From contig JAXGPP010000013.1 in the NCBI GenBank assembly GCA_040766885.1, forward strand, positions 62,001-126,000: a stretch of 64,000 nt of DNA. Direction: 5' to 3'. Below are positions 51,806 through 62,037 of this stretch, piece after piece (the stretch's first letter is position 1; the number at the start of each line of letters is the position of its first letter). A program made the translations under genes and the position numbers. Source of the DNA: JAXGPP01 sp040766885 (GTDB taxonomy: Bacteria; Planctomycetota; Planctomycetia; Pirellulales; Thermoguttaceae). The notes under the pieces were generated by a model. The model worked only from the letters and a program-made list of their open reading frames with translations. It did not search any database and was not told the origin of the DNA.

Positions 51806-52974
51806 ATCCTGCGCAGGGCCTCGGTGGCCTTGAGCCGCATCCCGGCCGTCGCCGGCACCAGACCGCTCACGAGGCCGGTGAGCGCGGCCAGGCCCACCGC
51901 GGCCAGGATCGACTCGTTGGCCAGGTAGAACACGGGGAAGAAGTCGGGCTTGGGGTTGAAGTGCAGCACGTTGGCCAGCAGCCAGGCCAGGCCGACGCCA
52001 GCCAGCGCCCCCAGGAGCGAGATCGTCAGCGCCTCGCCCACCAGCAGCAGGAAGACATGGCCGTCGGTGAAGCCGATCGACTTGAGAATGCCCATTTCGC
52101 GCGTCCGTTCGCGGGCGCTCATCATCATCGTGTTGGCCGAGACCAGGAGCATCGTCATCACCACGGCGCTGCCGATCGAACGCAGCAGGAGCTGGAAGTT
52201 GCCCAGCATGCCGATGAACTGCAGGTTGAACGCCTTCTCGGTGACGGTCCGCGTCTCATAAGGGCTATTCTCGAATCGCCGGTCGATGACCGCCGAGATC
52301 TCGGCCGAGCGTTCCGGGTTGGCGATGCTGATCAAATACAGCCCCACCGAACCCTGACCGAACTCGCGGGCTTCGTCGAAACGCTTGTGGTGAAAGAGCA
52401 TCATCGTCTGGTCGAACGTCGGCGAATCGGAAGTGTAAATCGCCCGGACGTTGAATTCCCACAGCGTCGAGCCGGACTTGTCGGTCCAGATCGTGCTCCG
52501 CAGCACCAGCCGGTCGCCGACCTTCTTGCCCAGCCGCTCGGCGATCTTCGTCCCCAGCAGGCACCCCATCTGGTCGCTCATCAGTTCCTGGAACTGGTCC
52601 GGCGGCACTTCCATTTCCGGGTAGAGCTTAAGGTAGTTCTCGATGTTGGTGGCGAACTGGGCGAAGAACTCCTCGCGTTTCTCGCCGCCGGGGCCGGGCT
52701 CCTGCGACAAGCCGCCAAACCACGAGGCGGTCGTGATGCCGGTCACGCCCTCAGTCTGCTCGATCAGCGAGCGGTACGACATGGGGAGCTCGAACATGAT
52801 CGATTCCTTGTGCTGCACGACCAGCCGCGAGGCATCGGACATGTTCACGCCGGCATTGAACGACGTGAGCACCGTCTCGAGAAAACAGAACAGGAACAGC
52901 GCCACCCCCACGCCAAACACCGTCAGTGCGGTGCGAAGCGGCTTGCGCAGGAGGTTGAGGAGGAGGAGACGCAC
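51802..52974 (-). CDS. MacB-type ABC transporter permease (first permease)
   Basis: 390 aa from a GTG at 52974; no good ribosome site is seen, possibly because the upstream sequence was altered by the cassette at 52991-53432. MacB order: a helix at 12-35, a periplasmic domain, then an FtsX triple helix with SARERTREMGILKSIGFTDG and a final PATAGMRLKATEALRRI. A homologous but distinct second permease follows, so the exporter may be a heterodimer. Confidence 0.88.
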   Translation of the reverse strand: MRLLLLNLLRKPLRTALTVFGVGVALFLFCFLETVLTSFNAGVNMSDASRLVVQHKESIMFELPMSYRSLIEQTEGVTGITTASWFGGLSQEPGPGGEKREEFFAQFATNIENYLKLYPEMEVPPDQFQELMSDQMGCLLGTKIAERLGKKVGDRLVLRSTIWTDKSGSTLWEFNVRAIYTSDSPTFDQTMMLFHHKRFDEAREFGQGSVGLYLISIANPERSAEISAVIDRRFENSPYETRTVTEKAFNLQFIGMLGNFQLLLRSIGSAVVMTMLLVSANTMMMSARERTREMGILKSIGFTDGHVFLLLVGEALTISLLGALAGVGLAWLLANVLHFNPKPDFFPVFYLANESILAAVGLAALTGLVSGLVPATAGMRLKATEALRRI

Positions 52975-52990
52975 GGGGGAGGGAGGTTAG

Positions 52991-53020
52991 AATGCTGAAT
53001 GCTGAATAGTGAATAGTGAA
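52991..53020 (+). repeat. Left border repeat of four-helix-bundle cassette
   Basis: Words AATGCTGAATGCTGAATAGT and GAATAGTGAA repeat in tandem. GCTGAATAGTGA at 53001-53012 is inverted at 53421-53432 on the other side of the small gene. Confidence 0.7.
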
Positions 53021-53032
53021 GGAAGAATGGGG

Positions 53033-53407
53033 TTAGGGCTTGCGGGCTTTGGCGGTGGTGATGGACTTGACAAAGATGGCAATCAGCTCGTCGCTTTCGT
53101 CGAGCAGGGGAGCCAGGCGGGGCGGCGGCAAGAGGTCGGCGCGGATGATCAACTCGAGCCAGCACTGGGATTCACGGAGCTCCTTGAGACAGATGCCGAG
53201 CTTGTGGACGAAATCCCGCTTGCTCTCCGCGCCGCGGGCTTCAGCGTAGTTGGGGGCAGCGGCCGTGCCACAGCGGACGAGTTGCCTGGCAACATGCCGG
53301 CCGAGCCGCGTGTTGGGAACTGCGTCGACAACCTTGCCGATCCGCGCCGCAAACTCGATCAGTCGCTCGGCCAGGTCGTCGCCCAGCCGCCTGGGTCGCT
53401 CGGTCAT
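53033..53407 (-). CDS. Four-helix-bundle protein (23S rRNA intervening-sequence-protein family)
   Basis: 124 aa from ATG 53407, with GGAAGACAG before it. The whole protein matches the TIGR02436 family: LAERLIEFAARIGKVVDA, TRLGRHVARQLVRCGTAAAP, NYAEARGAESKRDFVHKLGI and CLKELRESQCWLELIIRADL. Members form a four-helix bundle; they occur inside 23S rRNA intervening sequences and as stand-alone copies of unknown role. Here it lies between the ATPase and permease genes of an exporter operon, on the same strand, and inverted repeats flank it. It looks like an inserted cassette. Confidence 0.9.
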   Translation of the reverse strand: MTERPRRLGDDLAERLIEFAARIGKVVDAVPNTRLGRHVARQLVRCGTAAAPNYAEARGAESKRDFVHKLGICLKELRESQCWLELIIRADLLPPPRLAPLLDESDELIAIFVKSITTAKARKP

Positions 53408-53423
53408 CTGTCTTCCCCCGTCA

Positions 53424-54161
<738 letters not shown>

Positions 54162-54168
54162 GCTGGCA

Positions 54169-55548
54169 TCACTCCACGACCTGCACGGGGACCGCATCTC
54201 CGGTGAGCCGCTGGGCGCCGCGGACCACGACTTTATCGCCGGCAGCGAGGCCACGGGTGATCTCGATCCGTTCGCCCGAGTTGGCGCCAACGTCGACGGT
54301 TTGCCGGTGGGCCTGGTCGTTGCTGACCACCCAAACGTAGCTGCCGTTCGCGCCCGAATGCACCGCGGTCTTAGGGACGGCGATCGCGCCGGCAGGCGCT
54401 TTCTGGTCCAGAAATCGGACGCGTACGCCCATCTCCGGCAGGACGGCCTGATCGTCACGGTCGAGGAAATCGACGCGCACCTTGACGGTGGCCTTGCTGC
54501 GATCGGCGCGGGGCAGGATACGGCGAACGCGGCCTTCGAACTCGCGGTTGGGGATGGCGTCGACTTTGATCCTGGCTTTGTCGCCAGGTTTGACCCGCTG
54601 GAGCTGCGATTCGGCCACATCCACTTCGGCCTGGAGCGAGGCCAGGTCGGCGATAGTCACGATCGAGCCGCGGGCCATCGACCCGCCGATGCTGATCGGG
54701 GCGACGATCTCACCGACTTCGGCTGCTTTCTCGGTCACTACGCCGTCAAATGGCGCCAGGATGAAGCACTCGCCTCGCTGGCTCTCGAGGACCGCGACGT
54801 TGGCCTCGGCCGATTTCTGCCGGGCCTTGGCCGACTCGACGGCCGCCTGGGCGGCAGCCGCCTGCGACTCGGCGACGACCACTTGCTGCTCGGCCTCGAA
54901 GGCCCGCTGCCGGGTCCAGGCGATCTTCGCTTCCGCGGCGAGCATCTCCGTCCGCCGGTCGTCCACTTCAGAGGCCGCGGCAGCGTTGCGGGCGACAAGA
55001 CGTTCGGCCAATTGGAAGCGGCGCTTCGCGTCATCCTTGAGGATCTCGTATTGCTTGTTCTCGGCGTCGATCGTCTTGAGGGCCGCCTCCGCCGCGGCCA
55101 TCCCGGCTTGGGCCTGCGCGGCGAGTTTGGCGTAACGTTCGACTTCGGCCACCGCTTCGGCGACCGCGGCCTTTGCCCGGTCGATGGAGGCGTCGAGCTC
55201 TTCGTGATCGATCTCGGCGACCACGTCGCCGAGCTTGACCGGGTCGGCCTCGGCGACGTTGAGCTTCGCCAGCCGTCCGGTGAACTTGGTGGCGAGCACC
55301 GATTGCCGGTCGGCTACCACATACCCGGCGGCGGTCAGTTCGGGACTACCATCGACCACCTTGCCGGTCGCGGAGATCCGGACCGCCGGCGACACGCCCA
55401 CCTCGACGACACTGAGCCCCCCCATCAGCCGAGGGGCCAAGACGGCCGCGGACACAATGGCGACCCCCACCACCCACACCCACGGCGGCACTCGCCGCCG
55501 TGGCCGCGTTCGGTCGATTCGTAACGCCGCCAGACCGTCAGATGACAT
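54169..55548 (-). CDS. Periplasmic adaptor (HlyD/MacA-like membrane-fusion protein)
   Basis: 459 aa from ATG 55548, with GGAG 8 bases upstream. One N-terminal anchor helix (PPWVWVVGVAIVSAAVLA) precedes a split lipoyl domain (AAGYVVADRQSVLATKFTGR and FILAPFDGVVTEKAAEVGEI). These flank a long alanine/glutamate-rich coiled-coil hairpin (about 115-270) with beta-barrel and C-terminal domains after it. It is the first gene of the exporter operon and would bridge the permeases to an outer-membrane channel. Confidence 0.9.
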   Translation of the reverse strand: MSSDGLAALRIDRTRPRRRVPPWVWVVGVAIVSAAVLAPRLMGGLSVVEVGVSPAVRISATGKVVDGSPELTAAGYVVADRQSVLATKFTGRLAKLNVAEADPVKLGDVVAEIDHEELDASIDRAKAAVAEAVAEVERYAKLAAQAQAGMAAAEAALKTIDAENKQYEILKDDAKRRFQLAERLVARNAAAASEVDDRRTEMLAAEAKIAWTRQRAFEAEQQVVVAESQAAAAQAAVESAKARQKSAEANVAVLESQRGECFILAPFDGVVTEKAAEVGEIVAPISIGGSMARGSIVTIADLASLQAEVDVAESQLQRVKPGDKARIKVDAIPNREFEGRVRRILPRADRSKATVKVRVDFLDRDDQAVLPEMGVRVRFLDQKAPAGAIAVPKTAVHSGANGSYVWVVSNDQAHRQTVDVGANSGERIEITRGLAAGDKVVVRGAQRLTGDAVPVQVVE

Positions 55549-55718
55549 CTTCTCTGCTCCGTAGGCACCGCAATCGCATCCAGACGAAGGCCCCATCGGG
55601 TATTCGTCTGAACATCTTCTCATATTATCCAGCCGCCGTGCTCTCAGCTAGCGGCCTGTTCTTAGCCTCTTATGGGGGGCGGCGTGATGGCGTTTGCTTC
55701 GGACCGCGGCGAACTGCT

Positions 55719-57587
55719 TCATTTGCGCCAGCCGGTGGCGTCGATGCGGGCGAACTCGCCGTTGACATTGTCGCCTTCGCAGAACGAGAGCCAGCCCCTG
55801 AGACGCCTGGTTTCGCCGGGTGGGCAGTCGGGGAACTGCGGGTCGGAGTGCAGGCAGGGGCACTTCTCGTTGCCCCAGCACCGTTGGACTGGCTCCCAGG
55901 CCGTGATGATCCAGCGGCGGCCGTCGTCGGAACGGACTGCGGCATAGGGGGGCTGAAAGACCTTGTTCTCGTTCGTCTGCGCGGCGAAACCGGGCGCGTA
56001 GCCGAGCATCACGCAGTTCTGCACGCGGAGCCCGGTCAACGTCTCCTGGGTGCCATTGCGGAGCCAGAGCTCCATCCGCACCTCGCCGGGGGCGGGCTGG
56101 ACCGTTGCGCCAAAGGCGATGTCGTTGGGGAGCGTGCGCTCGTACTGCAGCGTGCCGTCGGCAAGGCGATTCCATTCCAGCCGCGGCAGGGTGATTCCCT
56201 GCTGGTCCCACAGCGTCGGGATGTGGGTGTGGGCGAGGTAGGTCAGGCCGAGGTTGGAGAAGATGGCTTCCGGCACGTCGACGACTACGTAGCCTTGGTC
56301 GTCCCACGGCGTGAACACGCTCACCTTCGTCTCGCGCTGCGGCATCACCGCACCTTCAAAGAAGCCGATCCGCGGATGGCGCCCGCCGGGATACGGCAGC
56401 ACCCGTAAGGGATCGCCCGGCTGGCGGCGCGGCGCCGTCTTGCCGGCCAGTTCGAACTTGTCGAGCGCGGCAGCAATTTCGTCGAGGGTCATGCCCGTGG
56501 CGCTGCTGACCTCGCGCGGCGTGAAGCGGTGAAACACGACCATGTTCTCGAGCCACTCGCGGAGTTCGGCATCGCTTGCCGGGCGGCGGAACTCGGTGAG
56601 CAACCCGCCGAGTTGGTTGCGGAGCCACGCGGGAACTTCACTGGCATCGGCCCACACCCAGGGAGACTTGAACATGGCTGGCGTGACCGTGGCGGTGATG
56701 AGTTCGGTCTTGAAGAGCCTCGCTTCGGCCAGCGGCGTGCCCTGCGGGCTGAGGATGAAGCTGTCGCCATAGCCGACTCTTTCGGGCCGATCGGTCTTCA
56801 CGTTGTTCGACCGTATGACAACCATCTTGAGTTGACACGCCAGGCCCACGTGACAGTTGCGCACCCAGCGGCGGTGATCGTCAACGGCGGCGACGCCGAT
56901 CTCGTTGTTATGCGGCGAGAATAGGATCTCCGCCCCTTGCAGCCGCGCGGCCAGGGCCACGTGGGGAAACGAGCTGTCGTGGCAGATGATCGTGGCAAAC
57001 CGCGCTCCGTGCGCCTGGAAGACCGGCACCGACTCGCCCGGTGCGAAGCCGAGCACGCGCCGGTCGCCGCCGGTGAGCATGACCTTGTCGTAGAACCCCA
57101 GCAGCTTGCCCCGGTGAATCACCAATTCGGTGTTGTAGAGGCGATCGCCCGCCTTGCGCGCCAGGCCCACCAGCACCACCGTGTCGTGGGCCGCCGATTC
57201 GGCAATGAACTTCTGCAGGTCGGGGTCGTCAAGGCTCCGAGCGCCGCGCTCGACGGCTTCGCGGCTTTCATAACCCGAAAGAAAGCACTCCGGCAACACG
57301 GCGAAGTGGCTTCCGCGCTGGCGTGCCTCTTTGACCACCTCACGCGCCGTCGCCAGGTTGTCCGCAAAATCCCCTTCCCGGCAAACGCCCTGGTAGGCGG
57401 AGATTACGACGTCGTTTTCAAGAGCGAAGCCGGATGAAGCCACCACAAGCAAGGCCGCCAGCACTCGCGCGGCAAAGCTGCTCGAACGGATGAAATCGCC
57501 GACATTCAAATGGGTGGGACGCATGTTGGTGAGTCTCCGCATACACAGAACCCCGCTTGACAGAGCGATGCCGGTTCGACGTCTCAT
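55719..57587 (-). CDS. Secreted nitrilase-superfamily protein with large C-terminal extension
   Basis: 622 aa. Of two adjacent ATGs the one at 57587 is spaced best from GGAGG. A long n-region and hydrophobic stretch (FAARVLAALLVVASSGFA) form the signal. The carbon-nitrogen hydrolase fold has its full triad: Glu100 (AVLPECF), Lys168 (FYDKVML) and Cys202 (IICHDSSFPH). It probably cleaves an amide or nitrile outside the cytoplasm. Residues about 330-380 resemble a small helix-turn-helix (FTPREVSSATGMTLDEIAAA). The last 250 residues are an unassigned beta-rich domain. The combination of export signal, nitrilase fold and this extension is unusual. Confidence 0.78.
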   Translation of the reverse strand: MRRRTGIALSSGVLCMRRLTNMRPTHLNVGDFIRSSSFAARVLAALLVVASSGFALENDVVISAYQGVCREGDFADNLATAREVVKEARQRGSHFAVLPECFLSGYESREAVERGARSLDDPDLQKFIAESAAHDTVVLVGLARKAGDRLYNTELVIHRGKLLGFYDKVMLTGGDRRVLGFAPGESVPVFQAHGARFATIICHDSSFPHVALAARLQGAEILFSPHNNEIGVAAVDDHRRWVRNCHVGLACQLKMVVIRSNNVKTDRPERVGYGDSFILSPQGTPLAEARLFKTELITATVTPAMFKSPWVWADASEVPAWLRNQLGGLLTEFRRPASDAELREWLENMVVFHRFTPREVSSATGMTLDEIAAALDKFELAGKTAPRRQPGDPLRVLPYPGGRHPRIGFFEGAVMPQRETKVSVFTPWDDQGYVVVDVPEAIFSNLGLTYLAHTHIPTLWDQQGITLPRLEWNRLADGTLQYERTLPNDIAFGATVQPAPGEVRMELWLRNGTQETLTGLRVQNCVMLGYAPGFAAQTNENKVFQPPYAAVRSDDGRRWIITAWEPVQRCWGNEKCPCLHSDPQFPDCPPGETRRLRGWLSFCEGDNVNGEFARIDATGWRK

Positions 57588-57611
57588 CATCCTACCTCCG
57601 TCCGGCGCTTT

Positions 57612-57639
57612 TTGACACCACATTCGGCGTCACTACAAT
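57612..57639 (+). promoter_or_regulatory. Candidate promoter of the GH127 gene
   Basis: TTGACA (57612-57617) and TACAAT (57634-57639) are 16 bases apart, 75 bases before the ATG at 57715. The match to the sigma-70 consensus is good. Confidence 0.55.
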
Positions 57640-57714
57640 GGGGGCGAGGGAGGGGGGCGGCCGTACCAGGGTCGAATGACACGCGGACCATACCCAAAGA
57701 ACAGCAGGACGAAA

Positions 57715-60384
57715 ATGGACAGACTGACCACACGATGCCTGTGCGGAATGGCATTGGGCTGCCTGCTTGGAACTGCGGCCAACGCCGCAGAACCGGCCGA
57801 CCGCGGAGCCAACCTGGCGCTCTTCGCCACCCCGGCCACCTCGTACGTCTCGGGCCACGAGACCATTGAGGCAATCAACGACGGCTTCGAGCCTGAAGGT
57901 GTGAACGATCACCGCCACGGGGCCTACGGCAACTGGCCGCGGCGCGGCACACAGTGGGTCGAACTGGCCTGGGAAGAGCCGATCAGCACGGCAAAGATCG
58001 ACGTCTATTGGTGGGACGACAACCGCGGCGTGCGGTTGCCCCTGGCGTCGCGCCTGTTGTACTGGGACGGGAAGGAGTATGTGGCCGTGAAGGGGGCGTC
58101 GGGCCTGGGCGTGGCCGGCGGACGCTACAACACGACCACGTTCGACGAGATCACGACCGCGAAGCTGCGCCTGGAGATCGACGGCAACGAGCAATTCTCC
58201 ACGGGGATCATCGAATGGAAGGTGTACGACTCGGGCAACTCGCCCAAGTTCGCGCCCCGCGTCGCGGCCGGGCCCGATCGCGTCTTGGTCCTTCCAGCCA
58301 AAACCTATCTGAGCGGCGAGATCCGCGGCCCGAACGAATCGATTACCTGGAGCAAAGGTTCGGGGCCCGGCGCGGTCACCTTCGCCGATCCCCACGCGCT
58401 TGCCACCACCGCGGAGTTCTCCGCCGCGGGGACGTATGAGCTGACACTCACCGTGACCAACGGCGATCGAAGCGGGGCGGACTCGCTCGCCGTTCGAGTT
58501 GAAGAGGCCGCGCCGAGGAAGCGGCTCGATCCGGTGCCCACGCATGCCTACAAGATCGACGGTCCCTTCTGGTCGCCGCGGATCAAAGGCCAGATCGTCC
58601 ACTGGATTCCACACTGCATCGCGGAGCTCTCGAAGCCCGAGTTGAAGGAAGGGGGAATCGACAACTTCATCCAGGCCGCCAACAAGCTGGCCGGCCGGCC
58701 CTGGAAGCCGCACGTCGGCGCGCCGTGGGCCAATGCCTACACGCTCAACACGATCGAGTCGATGTGCCTGGCACTTCTGGTTGACCCGCAGGGAGATGCG
58801 GAAATCGTCGAGGCTCAGAAGACGATCCGCGCGAAACTGGGCGAGTGGATCCCGATCCTGCTGGCCGCCCAGGAGACTGACGGATACTTCCAGACCCGGT
58901 TTACGCTTGGAAACCAGCGCGAGCGGGAGCAGGATCGCCAGCCGCCGCGATGGACGTACGTCGGCGACCATGAAGGCTACGTAGCGGGTTATTTCATTGA
59001 CGCCGCGGTGGCCCATTACTGGCTCACCCAGGGCCGCGACCGGCGGATGTACGACGCGGCCAGGAAGCTGGCCGACTGCTGGGACGCGAACATTGGCCCA
59101 GCGCCGAAGAAGACCTGGTACGACGGTCACCAGGCGCTGGAGCAGGCGCTGGTGCGATTCGGCCGCATGGTGAACGAAGTCGAAGGCCAAGGCCAGGGCG
59201 ACAAGTACATTGCGCTGGCGAAGTTCCTCCTCGACAGCCGCCGCGGTGGCGAAAGCTACGACCAGAGCCACCTGCCCGTCGTCCAGCAGTACGAGGCCCT
59301 CGGCCACGCGGTCCGCGCCGCCTACAACTATTCGGCGATGGCCGACATCGCCATGGAGACGGGCGATCCCGAGTACCAGAGCGCGGTGAAGTCGATCTGG
59401 GACAACATCATCCACGCCAAGTATTACGTCACCGGCGGCATCGGCAGCGGCGAGACGTCGGAAGGGTTCGGCAATGACTTCTCATTGCCGAACAACGCTT
59501 ACTGCGAATCGTGCTCGTCGTGCGGCGAACTCTTTTTCCAGCACAGGATGAACCTCGCCTGGCACGCCGCTAGCTACGCCGACTTGATCGAGGAGACGCT
59601 CTACAACGCGATCCTCGGCTCCGTCGATCTGCCGGGTGAGAACTTCACCTACACCAATCCGTTGGACCAGGACCACGCCCGCTACGGCTGGCACGGCTGC
59701 CCCTGCTGCGTGGGCAATACCCCGCGGACACTCTTGATGTTGCCGACCTGGATGTATGCCAAGACGACCGACAGCCTCTTCGTGAACCTCTACATCGGCA
59801 GCACGGTGCAGGTCGGTTCCGTCGCTGGCACGGACGTCGAAATCGTCCAGCGAACCGACTATCCGTGGAAAGGCGGCGTCGAGATCGTCGTCAACCCGGC
59901 CGAGGCGAAGACGTTCACCGTACGTCTCCGGGTGCCGAACCGCGACGTGAGCAACCTCTACCGCGGCACGCCCGAGGCCGACGGCATCGAGTCGCTCGCA
60001 GTGAACGGCGAGAATGTGACTCCGGAAATCCAGGAAGGCTACGCCATCATCACGCGCCACTGGAAGCCGAGCGACAAGATCCAGTTGGAACTGCCGCTCC
60101 GCGTCCAGCGCGTCCGGGCCGACGAGCGGATCGTGGCCGACCGCGGCCGCGTGGCGCTCCGCTACGGTCCGCTGGTCTACAACATTGAGAGCGTCGACCA
60201 GAACATCGAGGGCTCGCTGGCCCCCGATGCGCCGCTTACGGCCGAGTGGCAGGGCGATCTCCTCGGTGGGGTGACGATCATCCGCGGCCAGTTCGCCGAC
60301 GGCAAGCCGCTTCTGGCCATCCCCAACTACGTCCGAAACAATCGCGGCGGGCGATCGATCGTGTGGATCAAGGAGGCGAAGTAG
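57715..60384 (+). CDS. Secreted GH127 (DUF1680) beta-L-arabinofuranosidase-like enzyme
   Basis: 889 aa. The start at 57715 has AGGA 6 bases upstream; an ATG at 57676 is less likely. A signal peptide is followed by a discoidin-like CBM32 domain (about 30-185; SYVSGHETIEAINDGFEPEG), an Ig/PKD-like domain (about 190-280) and the GH127 alpha/alpha-barrel (about 285-800). The zinc and catalytic thiol set known from HypBA1 is present: Glu598, Cys600, Cys664 and Cys665 (CESC and CPCC motifs), where the adjacent cysteine acts as nucleophile in that model. A final beta domain closes the protein. It probably removes beta-L-arabinofuranose or a similar sugar from plant or algal glycans. Confidence 0.9.
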   Translation: MDRLTTRCLCGMALGCLLGTAANAAEPADRGANLALFATPATSYVSGHETIEAINDGFEPEGVNDHRHGAYGNWPRRGTQWVELAWEEPISTAKIDVYWWDDNRGVRLPLASRLLYWDGKEYVAVKGASGLGVAGGRYNTTTFDEITTAKLRLEIDGNEQFSTGIIEWKVYDSGNSPKFAPRVAAGPDRVLVLPAKTYLSGEIRGPNESITWSKGSGPGAVTFADPHALATTAEFSAAGTYELTLTVTNGDRSGADSLAVRVEEAAPRKRLDPVPTHAYKIDGPFWSPRIKGQIVHWIPHCIAELSKPELKEGGIDNFIQAANKLAGRPWKPHVGAPWANAYTLNTIESMCLALLVDPQGDAEIVEAQKTIRAKLGEWIPILLAAQETDGYFQTRFTLGNQREREQDRQPPRWTYVGDHEGYVAGYFIDAAVAHYWLTQGRDRRMYDAARKLADCWDANIGPAPKKTWYDGHQALEQALVRFGRMVNEVEGQGQGDKYIALAKFLLDSRRGGESYDQSHLPVVQQYEALGHAVRAAYNYSAMADIAMETGDPEYQSAVKSIWDNIIHAKYYVTGGIGSGETSEGFGNDFSLPNNAYCESCSSCGELFFQHRMNLAWHAASYADLIEETLYNAILGSVDLPGENFTYTNPLDQDHARYGWHGCPCCVGNTPRTLLMLPTWMYAKTTDSLFVNLYIGSTVQVGSVAGTDVEIVQRTDYPWKGGVEIVVNPAEAKTFTVRLRVPNRDVSNLYRGTPEADGIESLAVNGENVTPEIQEGYAIITRHWKPSDKIQLELPLRVQRVRADERIVADRGRVALRYGPLVYNIESVDQNIEGSLAPDAPLTAEWQGDLLGGVTIIRGQFADGKPLLAIPNYVRNNRGGRSIVWIKEAK

Positions 60385-60457
60385 ACCGTCGCCTTTAGCG
60401 CGGCGAAGGATCTTCAGTCTTGTGGTGCAGGCGTCCCGTCTGCGGGAGAACACTTTA

Positions 60458-62002
60458 ATGTGCGACCATTGCATGAATCGCCGTGAATTCGCCGGACTGA
60501 CGGGTGTAGCACTGGCCGGGGGCGCTTTGGCGGCTTCGTCGGTCTGGGCCGATGAAAGCCTTGTTGCCGAGGAGTGGGATCCCGATAAATCGCCGGTGAT
60601 CACGGGCCGCCCGCTCCGCGTGCAGCCGGTCCTTGCCCATGCTGTGATGGAGCCCCGCGAGCGGACAAGCTGGCGGTCGTGGAGCGAGATCATCAACGAA
60701 CCGGCCGCCGCCGAGGAGATGCAGCGGATCGCGGGGGAACTCGATGCCCTTCGCGCGAAGGCCGATTTTCCGTTGGAAATTCTCCCCGCGGCAAAAGTCA
60801 CCACGCCCGAGCAGGCGGCCGCCATGCAGGAGGGCGATTTCGATGTTGTCCTGCTCTACGCTGCCTCGAACGCCAGGCTCTTCAGCCTCTCGGCGGCCGC
60901 CGATCCGCAGCGCGACACGGTCATCTTCGTGCGGCACCGCTCCGGCCCCACGTATTACGGCTACGAGTGCCTTGGCGTGCGGCATCTGAAGACGCCCTCA
61001 CCGGAACTCTGGCAGCAGAACAGCGCCGACAACCACGGCGGCGCGACGCTCGACGGTCTGGTCGTCGACGATTACGACGAAGTGCTGTGGCGGCTGCGGG
61101 CGCTCTATGGACTGAAGAACTTCGTCGGCCAGCGGATCGTGGCCCTGGGCGGCGCGGGGGGCAAGTGGGACGCCGAGGCGCCCCGCGTGGCCCGCGAGCG
61201 TTATCGGCTCGACATTGCCGAAGTGACGTACGAAGACCTCGCGGCGCGGCTCAAGACGATCCAGGCCGACGCGAAGCTCCAGACGCAGCTCGCCGCGTGG
61301 ACGGACCGTTATCTGGCAATACCCAATACGAAGCTCGAGACTCGCAAGGAATTCGCCCACCGGGCGTTCGCCCTCTACCTCGTCTTTCGCCAATGGCTCC
61401 GCGAGCACCAGGCCCCGGCGATCACGATCAACGCCTGCATGGGTACGATCCTCAATGTTTCCGATACCACCGCCTGCATGCCGTTGAGCTGGCTCAACGA
61501 CGAGGGCTACGTCGCCTTCTGCGAGTCGGACTTCGTAATCATCCCCGCGGGCATCCTGCTGCACTACATCGCCGACAAGCCGGTCTTCTTGCACAATTCG
61601 ACCTTCCCCCACAAGGCGACGGTTACCTGCGCCCACTGCACCGCGCCCCGGCGGATGAATGGCCACGACTACGAACCGGCGCGGATCATGACACATTATG
61701 AGTCGGATTTCGGCGCCGCGCCGAAGATCGAGATGCCGATCGGCCAGGAAGTTTGTGCGATCAGCCCGGAGTACAGCACCGGCCGCTGGGTCGGCCTCCG
61801 GGGCACCGTGACCGACAACCCGTGCTTCGCCATCTGCCGCAGCCAGCAGGACGTGGAGATCGCCGGTAACTGGCGGCGACTGATCCGCGAGGCCCGCGAT
61901 TCGCACTGGGTGATGGTCTACGGCGACTACCTCCGCGAGATCGGCTACGCCGCCCACAAGCTCGGCCTGGTGTGGGACGATGTGTCGGCTGAGAGCGCGT
62001 GA
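60458..62002 (+). CDS. Tat-exported FucI-fold sugar isomerase-like protein
   Basis: 514 aa from ATG 60458, with GGGAGA upstream. MCDHCMNRREFAGLTGVALA is a twin-arginine signal preceded by a CxxC pair, much like the N-terminus of the isomerase at 4673-6238. The body has an N-terminal Rossmann-like region (FDVVLLYAASNARLFSLSAA), a central domain with ITINACMGTILNVSDTTACM and VAFCESDFVIIPAGILLHYI, and a C-terminal region ending HWVMVYGDYLREIGYAAHKL. The overall pattern matches FucI/AraA-like proteins but sequence identity looks low. It is downstream of GH127 on the same strand, so it may process a released sugar outside the cytoplasm. Confidence 0.68.
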   Translation: MCDHCMNRREFAGLTGVALAGGALAASSVWADESLVAEEWDPDKSPVITGRPLRVQPVLAHAVMEPRERTSWRSWSEIINEPAAAEEMQRIAGELDALRAKADFPLEILPAAKVTTPEQAAAMQEGDFDVVLLYAASNARLFSLSAAADPQRDTVIFVRHRSGPTYYGYECLGVRHLKTPSPELWQQNSADNHGGATLDGLVVDDYDEVLWRLRALYGLKNFVGQRIVALGGAGGKWDAEAPRVARERYRLDIAEVTYEDLAARLKTIQADAKLQTQLAAWTDRYLAIPNTKLETRKEFAHRAFALYLVFRQWLREHQAPAITINACMGTILNVSDTTACMPLSWLNDEGYVAFCESDFVIIPAGILLHYIADKPVFLHNSTFPHKATVTCAHCTAPRRMNGHDYEPARIMTHYESDFGAAPKIEMPIGQEVCAISPEYSTGRWVGLRGTVTDNPCFAICRSQQDVEIAGNWRRLIREARDSHWVMVYGDYLREIGYAAHKLGLVWDDVSAESA

Positions 62003-62037
62003 CTCTCATCGTGCGGTCAGCGGAGACTCACGGGCGA

